Positions 11,276-22,375 of a DNA stretch of 64,000 bases are shown one piece after another; within the stretch, counting starts at the first letter, position 1, and every line of letters starts with the position of its first letter. Under the pieces are notes generated by a model. The model saw only the letters and a list, made by a program, of their open reading frames with translations, was not told the origin of the DNA and searched no databases. The DNA is from Ochotona curzoniae (taxonomy: Eukaryota; Chordata; Mammalia; Lagomorpha; Ochotonidae). Location: assembly GCF_017591425.1 (NCBI RefSeq), contig NW_024465751.1:6200001-6264000 (forward strand), read 5' to 3'. Made by a program: the position numbers and the translations under genes.

Positions 11276-13560
11276 CCTCATTTGGATCAGAGCACAGAGA
11301 AGCAATCAACTCAGTGGGACTGATTTGGCTGAGCAAGAACTATACAGGACATCAGTAGGACTCACAAGACCTTATCCCAGCTCTAGCCTTAAGTCTACCT
11401 CCACCATGACCTCTGCCCAGCTATTATTCAAATTTTCTTGTCATTTGTGTCATTTAGGATCTGCAGAAGTGCAAATGGTACATGCTCATTCTGTAGTTGA
11501 GGGAAGTTTCACAAAAATAATGCTTAAGCAAACTGTGAAAGGATAAGATGGTCATGAGGTACAATAAAGTATCCTTTGAATGTATCCTGAACTAGCGTCC
11601 ATGGGGTAGTGTACTCTCTAGTTTGAATGAAGAAAATGGGGGAATGGTTTTAGGATACAGTCATGGGACAGGATACATCTCCAGACAAGAACTCAGTATC
11701 TTGGGCGAATGAACCCAGCTGGTGCTTTGCCAGTTATCCCGACTTCACTGTCTCCTTCCTCTTGAATTTCCCCTGGCAGCCCGGGGAAAGGGCTAGTTCA
11801 TTGCTGCAGCCTACACTACTGACCTCTTGCACCATAACAGCTGCTGCAGAGTGAGGAGAAACAAGGTATGGAGGGGCAATGGAAGGTAGCACATACGAAG
11901 ATTCTATGTGGCTCCCTCAGTGAGCCTCTCTGGAATCCACTCTCTGAGGAGTCATGGTAAGAACCCACAATGAAGCAAACAGAGCTCCTCTTGGACAGGT
12001 TAGTTGAGAGTAACCATCTGAGGACCTCAGTTTCTTCCTCTTAAAAAGGAGATGGATGTGAGTATGAGTGAAGACTACTGACACGTAAAGTTCGTCACAT
12101 TTGATGAGCATTCCTTCCATCCTCTATCCTTCCATCCTCCGGTTTGCATTGTTAAGTCAGGACGCAGTGATAACCTCTGTGAATGAACGTCTGCCCATCA
12201 CCATGTATCTTTGGATTGGATGCACTGTGCGATGGATTTTCTTCTTCAGGCCGAGTTACGATGCTGGACTTGCTGGGAATCTGGGTGAGCACCTTCCTCA
12301 CTGCACCCTCCCTTCATTTTAAGGATGTGGTCTCATCGGGACTGGACTTGTTGACCAGCCTAAGAGTGACTTTGATCTGGCTTTAGGATGGTTTGGGTGA
12401 CAACAATTTTAGCCTTTCATCTTTGGATATTGTTTCCTTGAAGAAGAAAGAAACACATCCTGGAATTCATTTGAAGGTCAAAAATTTAACTATACGTGAA
12501 TGCCTATCCACGAAGGTCTGGGATTTTAGTATGTGTAGTTTTTATAGATGATTTTAAGTGACTATAAGCATCTAGTCAGTAGGATGAACATTGTACATGA
12601 ATATATGTGACTGCTGGAGTAGGATCAGGTGGCTAAGGTCAATGGTTTGTCCAAATGGACACATAAACTCAAATCTGTTGCTTAGTTTAGCATGCTTTCT
12701 TCTATCTTCCCCGTGTGGACTATAGCCATTATGTAAAACTATCTAAAATTAATAACCTACACTTAATAAATATAGTATTAAATGAGTTTACCCACACTGC
12801 TGGAAAATCTGGCATAGTCCTCACTTCAGGGTGCACATAAATCATTCCATAAAATGCCTATTTTTCCCTCTGAGGGACTGTGTTACATAGAAACTACAGC
12901 TAATTTATTTTTTTTCTGAAACCTCATTTATTTAACAGCCTTTTCACAATTTAATATCTTCTATCCAATGGGTGCTATGATAAACATGTTAGAAATACAT
13001 AGGGCTGCAAAGAGGCAGATAAATACTCCAGTTTACCTGGGGTGAATTATACAGAAAAATTGCTCCTTCTCGACTCACTTGCGGAGTTCATTTCTTCACC
13101 TGCTTCACCTATTAACTGCTGCTTGATTTTAAGATCAACCTTTGCACATCAGTGTCTGGGTGACTTGGCGCAGAATGGATTTCGTTAAAAGACTTGTTTC
13201 TCTAAAATTACATTTTACTTTTAGAAGAATTTGCTTTCTGGAGTCATTACCAACATGTAAATTGGAATTTCCAGAATCTGGAGCAAAGATGATAAAAGCT
13301 AATATAGGATTTGGCAAAGATAGAAGGATCTACACCAAAAGTACTGACTTCATTATGATTGTCTAATTTTCTCTCTGTTGTTTAGTTGCCAACCACTTGC
13401 CCCTCATCCCTCTAATTCTGCCCTATTATTATTCGAGCAAACTATGGGAAAATATAAAAATACATGTTTTCTTTTAAACTTAATAAATTGCACAATAAAA
13501 TCCACACACATTTGTTTAGTGACCACTTTACATGAGAAATATCTCTCCCTTCTTCTTCCT
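11276..13560. other. Unique intergenic DNA
   Basis: About 2.3 kb with no repeat I can name and no credible coding region. Open frames up to 92 codons lack any recognisable motif. Confidence 0.5.
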
Positions 13561-13790
13561 AAAAGATTTACTTATTTTTATTTTAAAGGCAGATTTACAC
13601 AGAGAGGGAGAAATAGGACTTCCATCCACTGATTCACTTCCCAAATGGCTGCAATGGCTGTAGCTGAGCTTATCTGAAATCAGGAGCCAGGAGATTCTTC
13701 CATGTCTCCCATTTCGGTGCATGGACCCAAGAATTTCAGCCATTTCCGGCTGCTTTCCCTGGCCACAAGCAGACAGCTGGAAAGCACATC
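13561..13790 (-). repeat. C SINE, 5' truncated
   Basis: AAAAGATTTACTTATTTTTA, AAGGCAGATTTACACAGAG, TTCCATCCACTGATTCACTT, GGCTGCAATGGCTGTAGCTGAG, CAGGAGCCAGGAGATTCTTCC and TGGCCACAAGCAGACAGCTGG appear in consensus order. The tRNA-like head is missing. The sequence is moderately diverged. Confidence 0.9.
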
Positions 13791-14339
13791 ACCCTATCCT
13801 AAAAGGTGTTGTTGCCTCTCCTCCATCCCATGCCATCCCTTTTAATTATTCTATTGCCTATCTATATTTGCCTCCTACATAGAATTACATGAATGACATC
13901 ATGTGTAGTTTTATTTGCTTTGTATGTTATATGTATTTCTATCACTACTGTGTTTTGATTTTCATTCAAATGTGAAGTTGGCACTGCAGGTCGCAGCTTA
14001 ACCCATGATTCCACAGTACTGGTCCTTTGCACAAGATGTTTGACACACTTTGCATTTTGACCGTAGTTCATCATGAGAGGAATTGTTATCATGACATCAT
14101 GCCACTCACAAAGTTAACACCAACTGTTTGTGACTGGGAAGCCACTTGTGTGGCTTTTATCATGGAGACTGCTGCAGTAAAGAAAACTTGAAAGTGTGTG
14201 CAATCTTTCGTCTGCTCCCTCCCAACGTTTTTTTCTTTTACACCTTGAAATTCACAGTACCCCACAGAATGAAATACAGGCATTTGAGTGTGTCGCTGTG
14301 TGCCCTGACGGAAAGCCATCTCCTTCATTTATGCTACGT
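13791..14339. other. Unique DNA
   Basis: No repeat or gene recognised. Confidence 0.5.
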
Positions 14340-14730
14340 TAAATGAAGTAAATAGAATTACTTCCAAAAATTTAACAAGAAATTTTAGTTTGTTTCCATA
14401 AGACTGTTTTCCTTGATATTAGGTTCTGTTTGAAGGTGCTATGTACATTTTCTACTGAAGCCTTTTACATGCTGTTTTATTTAAATTATTGATGACACCT
14501 GTACATGAGAGAATTTTTCATAGGCAGGTGAGAATACATTTCAACTTGGAAAATCTGTGAGAATGACAGGCTGTGATGCTCTCTAATGGCAAATGGATTA
14601 TCAAAATTACTTCTCACGATGCAATTATATTTCAAAACCTAGGAACAGTTTTATATCAAATAATTAAAAACAATGATAATGCTCTAATTTTAATGAATAA
14701 GTAGTTATCTGAGATGCTGAGAGCACATCA
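14340..14730. promoter_or_regulatory. Candidate conserved non-coding element
   Basis: Repeat-free, AT-rich DNA with an E-box-like GGCAGGTGAG near 14523 and homeodomain-type cores (TTATTTAAATTATTGATG near 14480, CAAATAATTAAAAACAATGATAATG near 14657). No open frame. Regulatory function is inference from texture only. Confidence 0.25.
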
Positions 14731-15093
14731 ACGAAATCAGAGAGAATGATCTGCCACATAATAGGAACAGTCAGAGACAAGTCACCACCGAGGGCTGAGC
14801 CAGCAGAACATAACCTCAGCTTCCGTGTGCCGAGTCCTGCACGGGGCTCCTGGGGCAGAGGTAGGTGTCTGTGATGACACGCGTGAGCAATCTGTTATGA
14901 ATGAATGATAACCCTTTCTGGGATGGATTTCCAGTTTCCTAGTTACCAAAAAAAAACACCCTGAGATTCTTATATTTTTATTAACTTTATGCACATTGTA
15001 TTTTATAATGCTATAGAAATGAATGTCTTTGGAAATTTATTTTCTGTTTTGTTTCTATAGTAAAATTGACTTATTTTTATCTTTCTGATTCCT
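14731..15093. other. Unique DNA
   Basis: No repeat or gene recognised. Confidence 0.5.
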
Positions 15094-15408
15094 TTAAAAA
15101 TATTATTTGTTTTGACAGGAAAGGCAATTTACAGAGAGGAGAGACAAAGATCTTCCAACTACTGCTTCACTCACCAAATTGCCACAATGGCTGGGGTTGA
15201 GCTGGTCTGAGGCCAGAAACCAGGAGCCTTTTCTGGGTCTCCTGTGTAGTTTCAGGGGCACAAGGACTTGGGAATTCTCCACTGCTTTCCAAGGTCATAA
15301 ACAGAGAGCTGGAAAGGAAGTGGAGCAGCTAGGTCTCCAACCAGCACCTATGTGGGATCCCGGCGCTTGTAGGTGCAACATGAGCCAGTTCAGCACAGTG
15401 CCGGTCCC
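15094..15408 (-). repeat. C SINE, nearly full length
   Basis: Begins with AAAAATATTATTTGTTTTGA and GGAAAGGCAATTTACAGAGAG, passes through CTTCCAACTACTGCTTCACTC and CACAAGGACTTGGGAATTCTC, and ends with TGGGATCCCGGCGCTTGTAG and GCACAGTGCCGGTCCC, the reverse of the tRNA-derived head (GGGGCCGGC...). A modest number of differences from consensus. Confidence 0.92.
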
Positions 15409-15850
15409 TCTTCTATTGCTAAAATCTAAATATTTAACTCCCACACAATAAGATGCTTTTATTTTCATCATGTGTAAGTAACGAATATACATTCTATATT
15501 TGGAAGATGATAGCAAAGATATTTCTCTTTACTAATCTACCTTTACCAATTATTTCCACACCTAAGGCATTTACAGGAATTGGTCGTTGCCATTGAAGAT
15601 ACAAAATGTGTTTTCTTGGAAAACTACAAAAGGTATCCTATGAAAGGTGAAAAATGTGAAAACATTTGTACATGTGATTGAAATTTTTAGCCTCTCTGTT
15701 GAAATAATTACAGATGAACATGAAATTGAGAAACAGTACAGCGAAAATGTATCTGTCCTCCCAGATTCACCTATGTTAAAGTCCTGGAAAACTATGTTAC
15801 AATCAAAGCCAGGATGTCGACATAGATGCAATCAAAATGTAAAACATTTT
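15409..15850. other. Unique DNA
   Basis: No repeat or gene recognised. Two opposing 86-codon open frames overlap here, typical of chance in low-stop sequence. Confidence 0.45.
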
Positions 15851-16190
15851 CTTTTCTTTTTTTTCTTCAAGATGTGTTTATTTGTACTGGGAAGGCAGAT
15901 TTCCTGAGAGAAGGAAAGACAGAGAGAAAGATCTTCCACACCCTTGGTTCACTCCTCAAGTGGTCACAATGGCTGGAGCTGACCCAAGCCAGGAATTAGG
16001 AACTTCTTCCAGGTCTCCTACATGGGTGTCGGGTCCCAAGGCTTTGGACCATCCTCAACTGCTTTTCCAGGCCACTGCAGGGAGCTGGATGGGAAGTGGA
16101 GCAGCTGGGACAGGAACTGGCAACTGTATGGGATCCAGGCACATACATGATGAGGATTTGGCCACTGAACTATCACACTGGACTGGCATA
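15851..16190 (-). repeat. C SINE, nearly full length
   Basis: A T-rich start, GGGAAGGCAGATTTCCTGAGAG, GATCTTCCACACCCTTGGTTC, CCTCAAGTGGTCACAATGGCTGG, CATGGGTGTCGGGTCCCAAGG and CTTTGGACCATCC. The head is present as TGATGAGGATTTGGCCACTGAACTATCACACTGGACTGGCA. Confidence 0.92.
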
Positions 16191-16625
16191 GAGTATTTTC
16201 AATGCCGTGAGCATCCTCTGTACCCATATCCCACTTCATTATCTTTTTCTTTTCCTTAAAATCCTAGCAACCCTTAATCATCTCTTCATTTTCCATAGAC
16301 ATCTCATTTCAAGAATTCAGTCTGGAAACCTTTACAATTAGCTGTTTTCACTCAGTGTAATCCTCCTGAGATTTATCTGTTATTACTTGTATCCAGTTTC
16401 CTCCTTTCTATTTCCACAACAGGAATTGGCCACAATTAGCCATTTATCAATGGTAGGACATTTGTGTTGTTTTCACACTTTCATTATTGTAAATAAAGCT
16501 ATTATGAATACCTGTGGTACAAGTTCTTGTGTGAACATAAGTGCACTTTTCTGTCCTTAGTAATGTGAATTAAAAAAAAAATTGCCATTCTTGTAGATGT
16601 ACAATGATATATTAATATGGTTTTA

Positions 16626-16636
16626 GTTTGTATTTC
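16626..16636. repeat. Left target-site duplication of the young L1
   Basis: GTTTGTATTTC, identical to 17331-17341 on the other side of the insertion. Confidence 0.9.
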
Positions 16637-17330
16637 TTTTTTTTTTTTATTGTTGCTTACATTGTATTATGTAGTACAGTTTTATAGGCGCTGGGGATTC
16701 CCCCCACCCCTCCCATACCCCTCCCCCCATGGTGGATTCCTCCACCTTGTTGCATAACCATAGTTCAAGTTCAGTTGAGATTCATTGCTTGCAAACACAT
16801 GCCTAGCATAAAGTTCAGCGTCTTATTGTCCAGATAAGTTCAGTGGCCTCTTGGGGAGACCTTCTATGGTCTGAAGATAGGTCTAACAGAGTAAAGATCC
16901 GGTCAGTTAAAAGCCCCAACAAGGCCTCAATATCAATATACAACATTATGGAATTAATTGACATAGTATTGGGTAAACAATATGTTAAAAATAATGCAAG
17001 TTCCATTCTTCGAAACATCTGGGTTGAGACAGTATCAATGACAGGTTCAAAAAATAACAAACAACCATACAAAAATTACAGGTTAAATCAAGGCAAACAT
17101 GTGGTATCTAATCTTTTGGGATTCACTCATTTCCCTTAGCATTATAGTTTCCAGTTGTGCCCATTTAGCCACAAAGAACTGCATTTTGTTTTTTTTTAAT
17201 AGCTGAGTAGTATTCCATGGAGTAGATGAACCAAAGCTTTCTTATCCAATCTTCTGCTGATGGGCATTTCGGTTGCTTCCATGTTTTTGCAATTACTGAT
17301 TGTGCTGCAATGAACATAGGGATGCATGTT
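16637..17330 (-). mobile_element. Young 5'-truncated lagomorph L1 insertion
   Basis: On the minus strand the element ends in a poly(A) tail (T-run from 16637). It has a 3' UTR with a G-rich polypurine segment (plus-strand GGGGATTCCCCCCACCCCTC at about 16694-16713) and the last codons of ORF2. It is bounded by the exact 11-bp repeat GTTTGTATTTC (16626-16636 and 17331-17341). Its last 200 bp match the copy at 29971-30170 with a single difference, so the family was recently active. It sits inside the older L1M. Confidence 0.93.
17165..17330 (-). pseudogene. C-terminal fragment of L1 ORF2 (reverse transcriptase protein)
   Basis: The minus-strand translation contains the characteristic ORF2p C-terminal motif FIYSMEYYSAIKKK, preceded by TWKQPKCPSAEDWIRKLW. 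LINE-1 ORF2p is an endonuclease/reverse transcriptase; only this tail is present, and it has neither catalytic domain. A run of nine A residues (minus strand; T-run at about 17189-17197) shifts the frame, giving an early stop at 17165. The usual C-terminal residues continue in the next frame towards 17090. The open frame extends beyond 17330 into the older L1M by chance (to 17374). Confidence 0.85.
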
Positions 17331-17341
17331 GTTTGTATTTC
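17331..17341. repeat. Right target-site duplication of the young L1
   Basis: GTTTGTATTTC, exact copy of 16626-16636. After it the older L1M sequence resumes (AATGATAGCTAGTAATGC). Confidence 0.9.
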
Positions 17342-17559
17342 AATGATAGCTAGTAATGCTGAATATTTTTTCACATCTCTATTTATTTATTTACATATAT
17401 ACAAATTTAAATATGTATCTGTTCTCTGGAGAAATGTTCCTTCAAGTCTTTTGCCCAGATGTTCATGGGATCTGTTTATCAAAAATTATCTGTATGTGGA
17501 TTGTGTTTCTTGCTGTGAATTTTCAACGTTATTGGCATAGTCCTAGATTATGAATTCTA

Positions 17560-17868
17560 TTTTTTAGAGGATTCATTTATTTATTTGAGAGATTGTCAGA
17601 GAAAGGAATCTTCCATCTGCTGGTTCACACCTCAGATGGTTGCAATAGCTGGCGATGGGCCAGATAGAAATCAGGTGTCAGAAACTTTCTAGATCTCCTA
17701 TGTGGGTGTAATGAGACCAAAAAGCTTGGGCCATCTTCTGCTATCTTCCCAGGTACATTAGCAGGGAGCTGGACTGGAAGTGAAGCAGCCAGAAAAGGAA
17801 CCAGAGCCCATATAGGATGTTGCATTTCAACCTGTAGCTTAACCTAATGTGTCATAAAGCTGGCCCCA
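17560..17868 (-). repeat. C SINE, older type, inside L1M
   Basis: ATTCATTTATTTATTTGAGAG, TCTTCCATCTGCTGGTTCAC, AAGCTTGGGCCATCTTCTGC, TTCCCAGGTACATTAGCAGG, and the head TAGCTTAACCTAATGTGTCATAAAGCTGGCCCC. The ATTAGCAGGGAGCTGG form marks an older C subtype than the CACAAGCAGG form. Confidence 0.9.
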
Positions 17869-17875
17869 GAGGGCT

Positions 17876-17907
17876 ATTGTTGTTGTTATTATTATTGTTA
17901 TTATTGT
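17876..17907. repeat. (TTG)n/(TTA)n microsatellite
   Basis: TTGTTGTTGTTATTATTATTGTTATTATTG-like repeat immediately after the SINE head. Confidence 0.8.
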
Positions 17908-18840
17908 AAAAGTTTCATAGTTGTACATTCCACATGGAAACAAATGACCCATATTGAGTCAATTTTTGTCAGCTATGAGATTTAATTTTTCTTTTTATTT
18001 GTTTTTGCTTCCAGCAGCATTTGTTAACAGCATTTGTTGTGTTGATTCGTTTTTACATTTTTGTCAAAACCTCTGTGTTTTCTAGTTCATCTATTCCATT
18101 TCTTTTATCCTTGTGTCTATCTCTTTGTTATATTACACAATCCTGAGTACTGTAACTATGTAACAAACCTTGAAATCCCATGCTATTTTTTTCCAAATTG
18201 TTTTAGTTATATCTCCAGTTATCTCTAAATCTTCTGGGATTTTTATATGATTATATTAAACTGCTACACTATGAGGAAAATTGATGTCTTTATTATGTTC
18301 AGTCTTCCTATCGGTAAACATGATATATTTATATAGTTATTAATATTTTTAAAACTTGTAATCAGCAGTTAGAGTGCTTCACTCTGTAAAACCTATATAC
18401 AATTTACTAAATTTGTGCCTAAATGTGTCATATTCTGCTGTTTACAAATTACATTTCATTTCTAACTTCAGCATCTGTATGTTCCTTATTGGCACATGGA
18501 CACACAGATTTTCTATTTATGCTATAACTTAAAATCCTGCTTTGCTCATTTATTACTTCTAGGAGTCTTGATGGCTTTCCCAAGGTTTTCTATGTAGTTA
18601 TGGTACACAGAGACAGTTGGATTCCTTTCTTTCCAATCCTTACATCCTTTTCTCCCATTATTTCACTTGCTAGATCTTTGAGTTACTGTATTTATGTAAT
18701 TCTTCCATTTTATTCTTGGTTGTTTTTTCTCTTGATTTTTCTTTTTCTCTTTTCTTTGCTCCTTCTGAAGGTTACTTGAATACTTAAAAAGTTTTCATTT
18801 TGATTTATGAGATTTTAAAATGCTTGTATATATATTGGAA

Positions 18841-18940
18841 AGGTTTATGTATTTATTTGAAGGAGTTACAGATTGACAGGCACACACACGGGGGGGCGGG
18901 GGGAGAAAGGAGAAGGAGAGGGAGGAGGAGGAGGAGGAGA

Positions 18941-18978
<38 letters not shown>

Positions 18979-19190
18979 CAATGACTGGTGCTGAATCAGG
19001 CAAGTCAGGAATTGGTAGCTACATCAAGGCTCCTACATGGATGAAGAGGACTTCCCAGTACGAGGATCATCTCCCATTGGTTTCCTCAGGCCATTACCCA
19101 GGAAATAGAGTGGCTGGGACACGAACCAACTGATATGGGATACTGGTATTACAGACAGAAGTTTTCCTTCTGTGTCATAATACTGGCTAC
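18841..19190 (-). repeat. C SINE with expanded purine microsatellite, inside L1M
   Basis: AGGTTTATGTATTTATTTGAAGG at the 3' end, a long G/GA tract (18889-18975), then CTTCAATGACTGGTGCTGA, CTCAGGCCATTACCCAGG and a degraded head ending TGTCATAATACTGGCT. A diverged copy; the normal TTCCATCTGCTGG block is replaced by the purine expansion. Confidence 0.8.
18889..18975. repeat. G-rich and (GA)n / (GGA)n microsatellite
   Basis: Runs GGGGGGCGGGGGGAG, then (GGA)n from about 18918, then an almost pure (GA)n of about 32 bases ending at 18975. Confidence 0.95.
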
Positions 19191-19326
19191 TTTAGTTGTC
19201 TATTTCACATAACTTTTTAGTGGTTATATAAATTATATTATATAAATTATATAAAGATGACTTACTAAAGTACTGCTGCTGAAATTTTACCTGAAGTGAG
19301 AAACAGAAATGTCATCTCTCTCTTTC

Positions 19327-19653
19327 TAAAAGATTTATTTATTTCTATCAAAAAGTCATATTTACAGAAAGGGAAGACAGATATATAGAGAGATCTTCCA
19401 TCTGCTGGTTCATTCCTCAAGGGGTTGCAACAGCTGAAACTGAGTTGATCTGAAGCCAGAGTCAGGAGCTTCTTCCAGGTCTCCTACGTGGGTACAGAGT
19501 CCCAAGGCTCTTGGCCATCCTCTACTGCTTTTCCAGGCCACAGGCAGGGAGTTGAATGGAAACTAGAACAGCCAGGACATGAACTGTTGACCATATGGGA
19601 TGCTGACATCTTTAAGCTGAGGACTTTAGCCATTAGACTAGCACGATGGGCCC
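19327..19653 (-). repeat. C SINE, full length, inside L1M
   Basis: AAAAGATTTATTTATTTCTA, GATCTTCCATCTGCTGGTTC, TCTTCCAGGTCTCCTACGTG, GTCCCAAGGCTCTTGGCCAT, TTCCAGGCCACAGGCAGGGAG, and a complete head GCCATTAGACTAGCACGATGGGCCC. All consensus blocks are in order. The clearest full-length copy in the window. Confidence 0.95.
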
Positions 19654-21380
19654 TCACCTCTTTTTATTTTTTCTTTTACAGCTGTCCTAAGTACTTTCTA
19701 TACACATGTTTATAAATAATTAACACAATGTTATTATATTGCTTTTATTTCAACTATCAAGCAATTTAGAAAACTGAGAAAGAAATCTATTGTATTGCCC
19801 ATAATTAATTTTACTTTTTCTGTGGTTCTACTTCTTCCCTGATGTTCCCAAATTCCTCCTTTCATCACATATATTGTGTTTCGAGAAATTTCTCTAGTCA
19901 ATCTTTCAGGGTAATTTTGTTGACAAAAATGTCTTAGTTTTTTGTTTTTTTTCTTTTTCATCTATGAATTCCTTGACATCTCTTTCAACGTAGTAGAATG
20001 TTTTGTGCTGAATATAGAGGTTTTTTTTTTTCCATTCCGCACTTTAAAAAACACTAACGTCGTCTTTCTGGTTTCCTTAGTTTCTGATTATACATTTCCC
20101 CAAAACTTGTACTGTTTTCCCCTGTAACAAAGGAGCCAGCTCGCTCTGACTTCCTGCTGGGTTTCTCTTTTGTGTGTTTAGTTTTCAGAAGGTTGCCCAT
20201 GATGAGATTCTCTATGGATTTCTTTGAATCTTGCTTGTTTGTGGTTTGCTCATTCCTTTGAATTCATCTCGTTTGCTTTTGGGTAAGTTGAGGAGATTTT
20301 AGCTGTCATTTTCTTACATGCTTTTCCACTCTCTTCTTTTTCTTCTTCTGTAGTTCTGATGATGTGAATGTTAGTCTTTTGTTAAAGCACATCTGCGATT
20401 CGCTCTCTTATTGTATATTTTTACTTTTGGTCTGATTGGAAATTTTCTCTTTTTCTATGTTAAGTTTTATCGTTCCTTCTTTCTTTCCTCTGTTCTACAG
20501 CTGAATTCATCCACTGAGTTTTAAATTTTGGTGGTTGTGGTTTTAGTTCAAGCAGTTTCTCTTGGTGTTTCTTGGTATGTTATATTATCTTCCTGGAATT
20601 TTTAAGTCTTATCCCTTGTTTCAATATGCATGTGCTTATTGAGGTGTTTGTGAGAGCTGCTTTCCAGCCCCGGACAGACAATCAGAGATTCTCTTTAATC
20701 TTGTTGCTGGCATCAATTGATTGCCTTTTTTATTCATTAACGTTGAAATTTTTCTTCGTCTATGAGTAAGGGGTGACTTCTGGTTGAAGTCTGGACATTT
20801 TGGGGATAACTGATGATAGCCTGAATTATCTGCTTTGTGTTGTATCTGATCTCCCAGAACGTTCTGGCAGAGAAAAGAGAGGTGGTCTTGCTCCTACTAG
20901 GTGGGGGTAGAAATTCAGTCCCTTGGTTGGTCCATGTGGGTGGAAAGATTCCTCTGCTGCTGTGGCACAAGGGAAAGGCTTCCAGGTCATCGCTTGGACT
21001 GCTGATACCACACAGGCAGGCACAGAAAGCGTGCCTGGTTATTGTGTTTCAGCCGATCTCCACTGAAACTCAGAGAAATGATCTCACTGCTGTTGGGCAG
21101 AAGTGAAAGTTTTAAGTCTGCAAAGGTCCTTTCATCTCATCGCAGCAGGGGTTTTCTGGGATCACCACAGGTGTGACTGGAAGGCCCGGACCCTCATGAT
21201 ATCTGTTGCCAAGAGGGAAGGAGGAGAGGATCGTTATCAGCTGCTGAGGATGGCGGTCCTGACAACTTACCTGGATTTGGCTTCTGTAAGTGAAGATAAA
21301 ACCATATGGCCTTTTCTGTGGAATTGTGATAGAATTCAGCAACTATTGTCTGTTTCTTTCATCATCTCATTGTAAATAAA

Positions 21381-22242
21381 TGCGCTTCTGACCAATGTGC
21401 TGTCATTTAACGATTTACTCATAATTGTACGCTTATGTATTTCTTGCAGGTTCAGTGATATGAATTTATATAAACATGCATCAGCTAATTGTTGACGCAA
21501 AACGTGCCATGTGAGCAACCACTTCGTAATTCAGTGTCTTATTCTGATTCAGACACATGTGAATTGGCTGTGAATGACTGATACTGGAATTCATTGTTTT
21601 TATTTTGCCTAAGTCACAGATTGAGTACAGCCTGGATAAGTGGCTTACTAGAAAGGTTAATCAAAGTACTCTCTGACCAACTGCGCATGAATTGCTTCAT
21701 CTCATCACACTAACACTATCATAAAATGTCATTAATTTAATAATATTTTCCACCTTTAGAGTAAATAATGCAGTAATCTGCTTTTATATTTGTACAACCA
21801 TGGGTTGGTTTAATATTATTTTGTTCAAATAATTGTTGGTAATTTTAAATTTGTAGCTGATTTTTTTTCAATCCTTTGATAGTTTAACTTGCCAGATACT
21901 ACAAGCTTTCTGTATGCCAAAACTAATTTATCTTAAAATCCTCTTATACAATTTACTAGTTAAAATAATTCATCTATCTAACCATTCAACATTTCCCGAA
22001 TAACTACTGTATGCAAAAAATGAATCTGAAAACCTGAACAGTAAATATCTTTTTTAGGACTAATTATCACCTAAACCATTTCTTAATTATGTTAGGATTT
22101 CCCCATTGTAGACTATTTATTTTTAAAGCTTATTGTACTTGACTCAGTGACGTGGGAAATCATCTTGTGCATTTAACTGTATAATTTTAACAATAGAATG
22201 TACTGGGGGCATGCTAACTACTCTACTTAGAATTAATTAGAA
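21381..22242. other. Unique AT-rich DNA
   Basis: AT-rich with several TAAT cores between 21720 and 21860. No repeat or gene recognised. Confidence 0.5.
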
Positions 22243-22375
22243 TGTATTACTCATTTCATAGATGAGATAGTAAAGTTCAGAAGGTTTAGAAAATGGCCTA
22301 AATTCATCCAGGAGGTGGGGCTTGGGATCCAGTTCTGGACCCACATTCGTCTGCCCATTATTTAGACTGTTAGAC
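22243..22375 (-). repeat. MIR
   Basis: CATTTCATAGATGAGATAGTAAAGTTCAGAAGG, GGCCTAAATTCATCCAGGAGG and GATCCAGTTCTGGACCC follow the reverse MIR core (TTTTACAGATGAGGAAACTGAGG... AGGTCACACAGC). Eroded. Confidence 0.65.

Larger units (their letters stand above)
16255..21380 (-). mobile_element. Old L1M element, about 5 kb, interrupted by four younger insertions
   Basis: Read on the minus strand, this is one ancient L1 with its 3' end at low coordinates. From left to right it shows the 3' region (CCTAGCAACCCTTAATCATC, TTGTAAATAAAGCTATTATGAATA), then GTTTGTATTTCAATGATAGC resuming after the inserted young L1. Next come AAGTCTTTTGCCCAGATG, the CAGCAGCATTTGTTAACAGC block near 18015, and ORF2-type T-rich sequence. 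The region at 19800-20760 carries the 'mutation-rich' 5' portion (TTGCTCATTCCTTTG, AGCTGTCATTTTC, TGTGAATGTTAGTCTTTTG). A GC-richer 5' end follows (20760-21380). All frames are broken. Interruptions: a young L1 (16637-17330) and C SINEs at 17560-17868, 18841-19190 and 19327-19653. The exact L1M subfamily and the 5' limit are uncertain. Confidence 0.75.

Noticed and set aside
15882..16259. 125-codon plus-strand frame
   Set aside because: It lies almost wholly within a C SINE; such frames are a common by-product of this SINE and recur in other copies.
17165..17374. 69-codon minus-strand frame as a gene
   Set aside because: It is a chimera of old L1M sequence and the young L1 ORF2 tail across the target duplication, not a gene.
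18873..19133. Glycine/glutamate/arginine-rich open frames (86 and 64 codons)
   Set aside because: Translation of the G and GA microsatellite within a C SINE.
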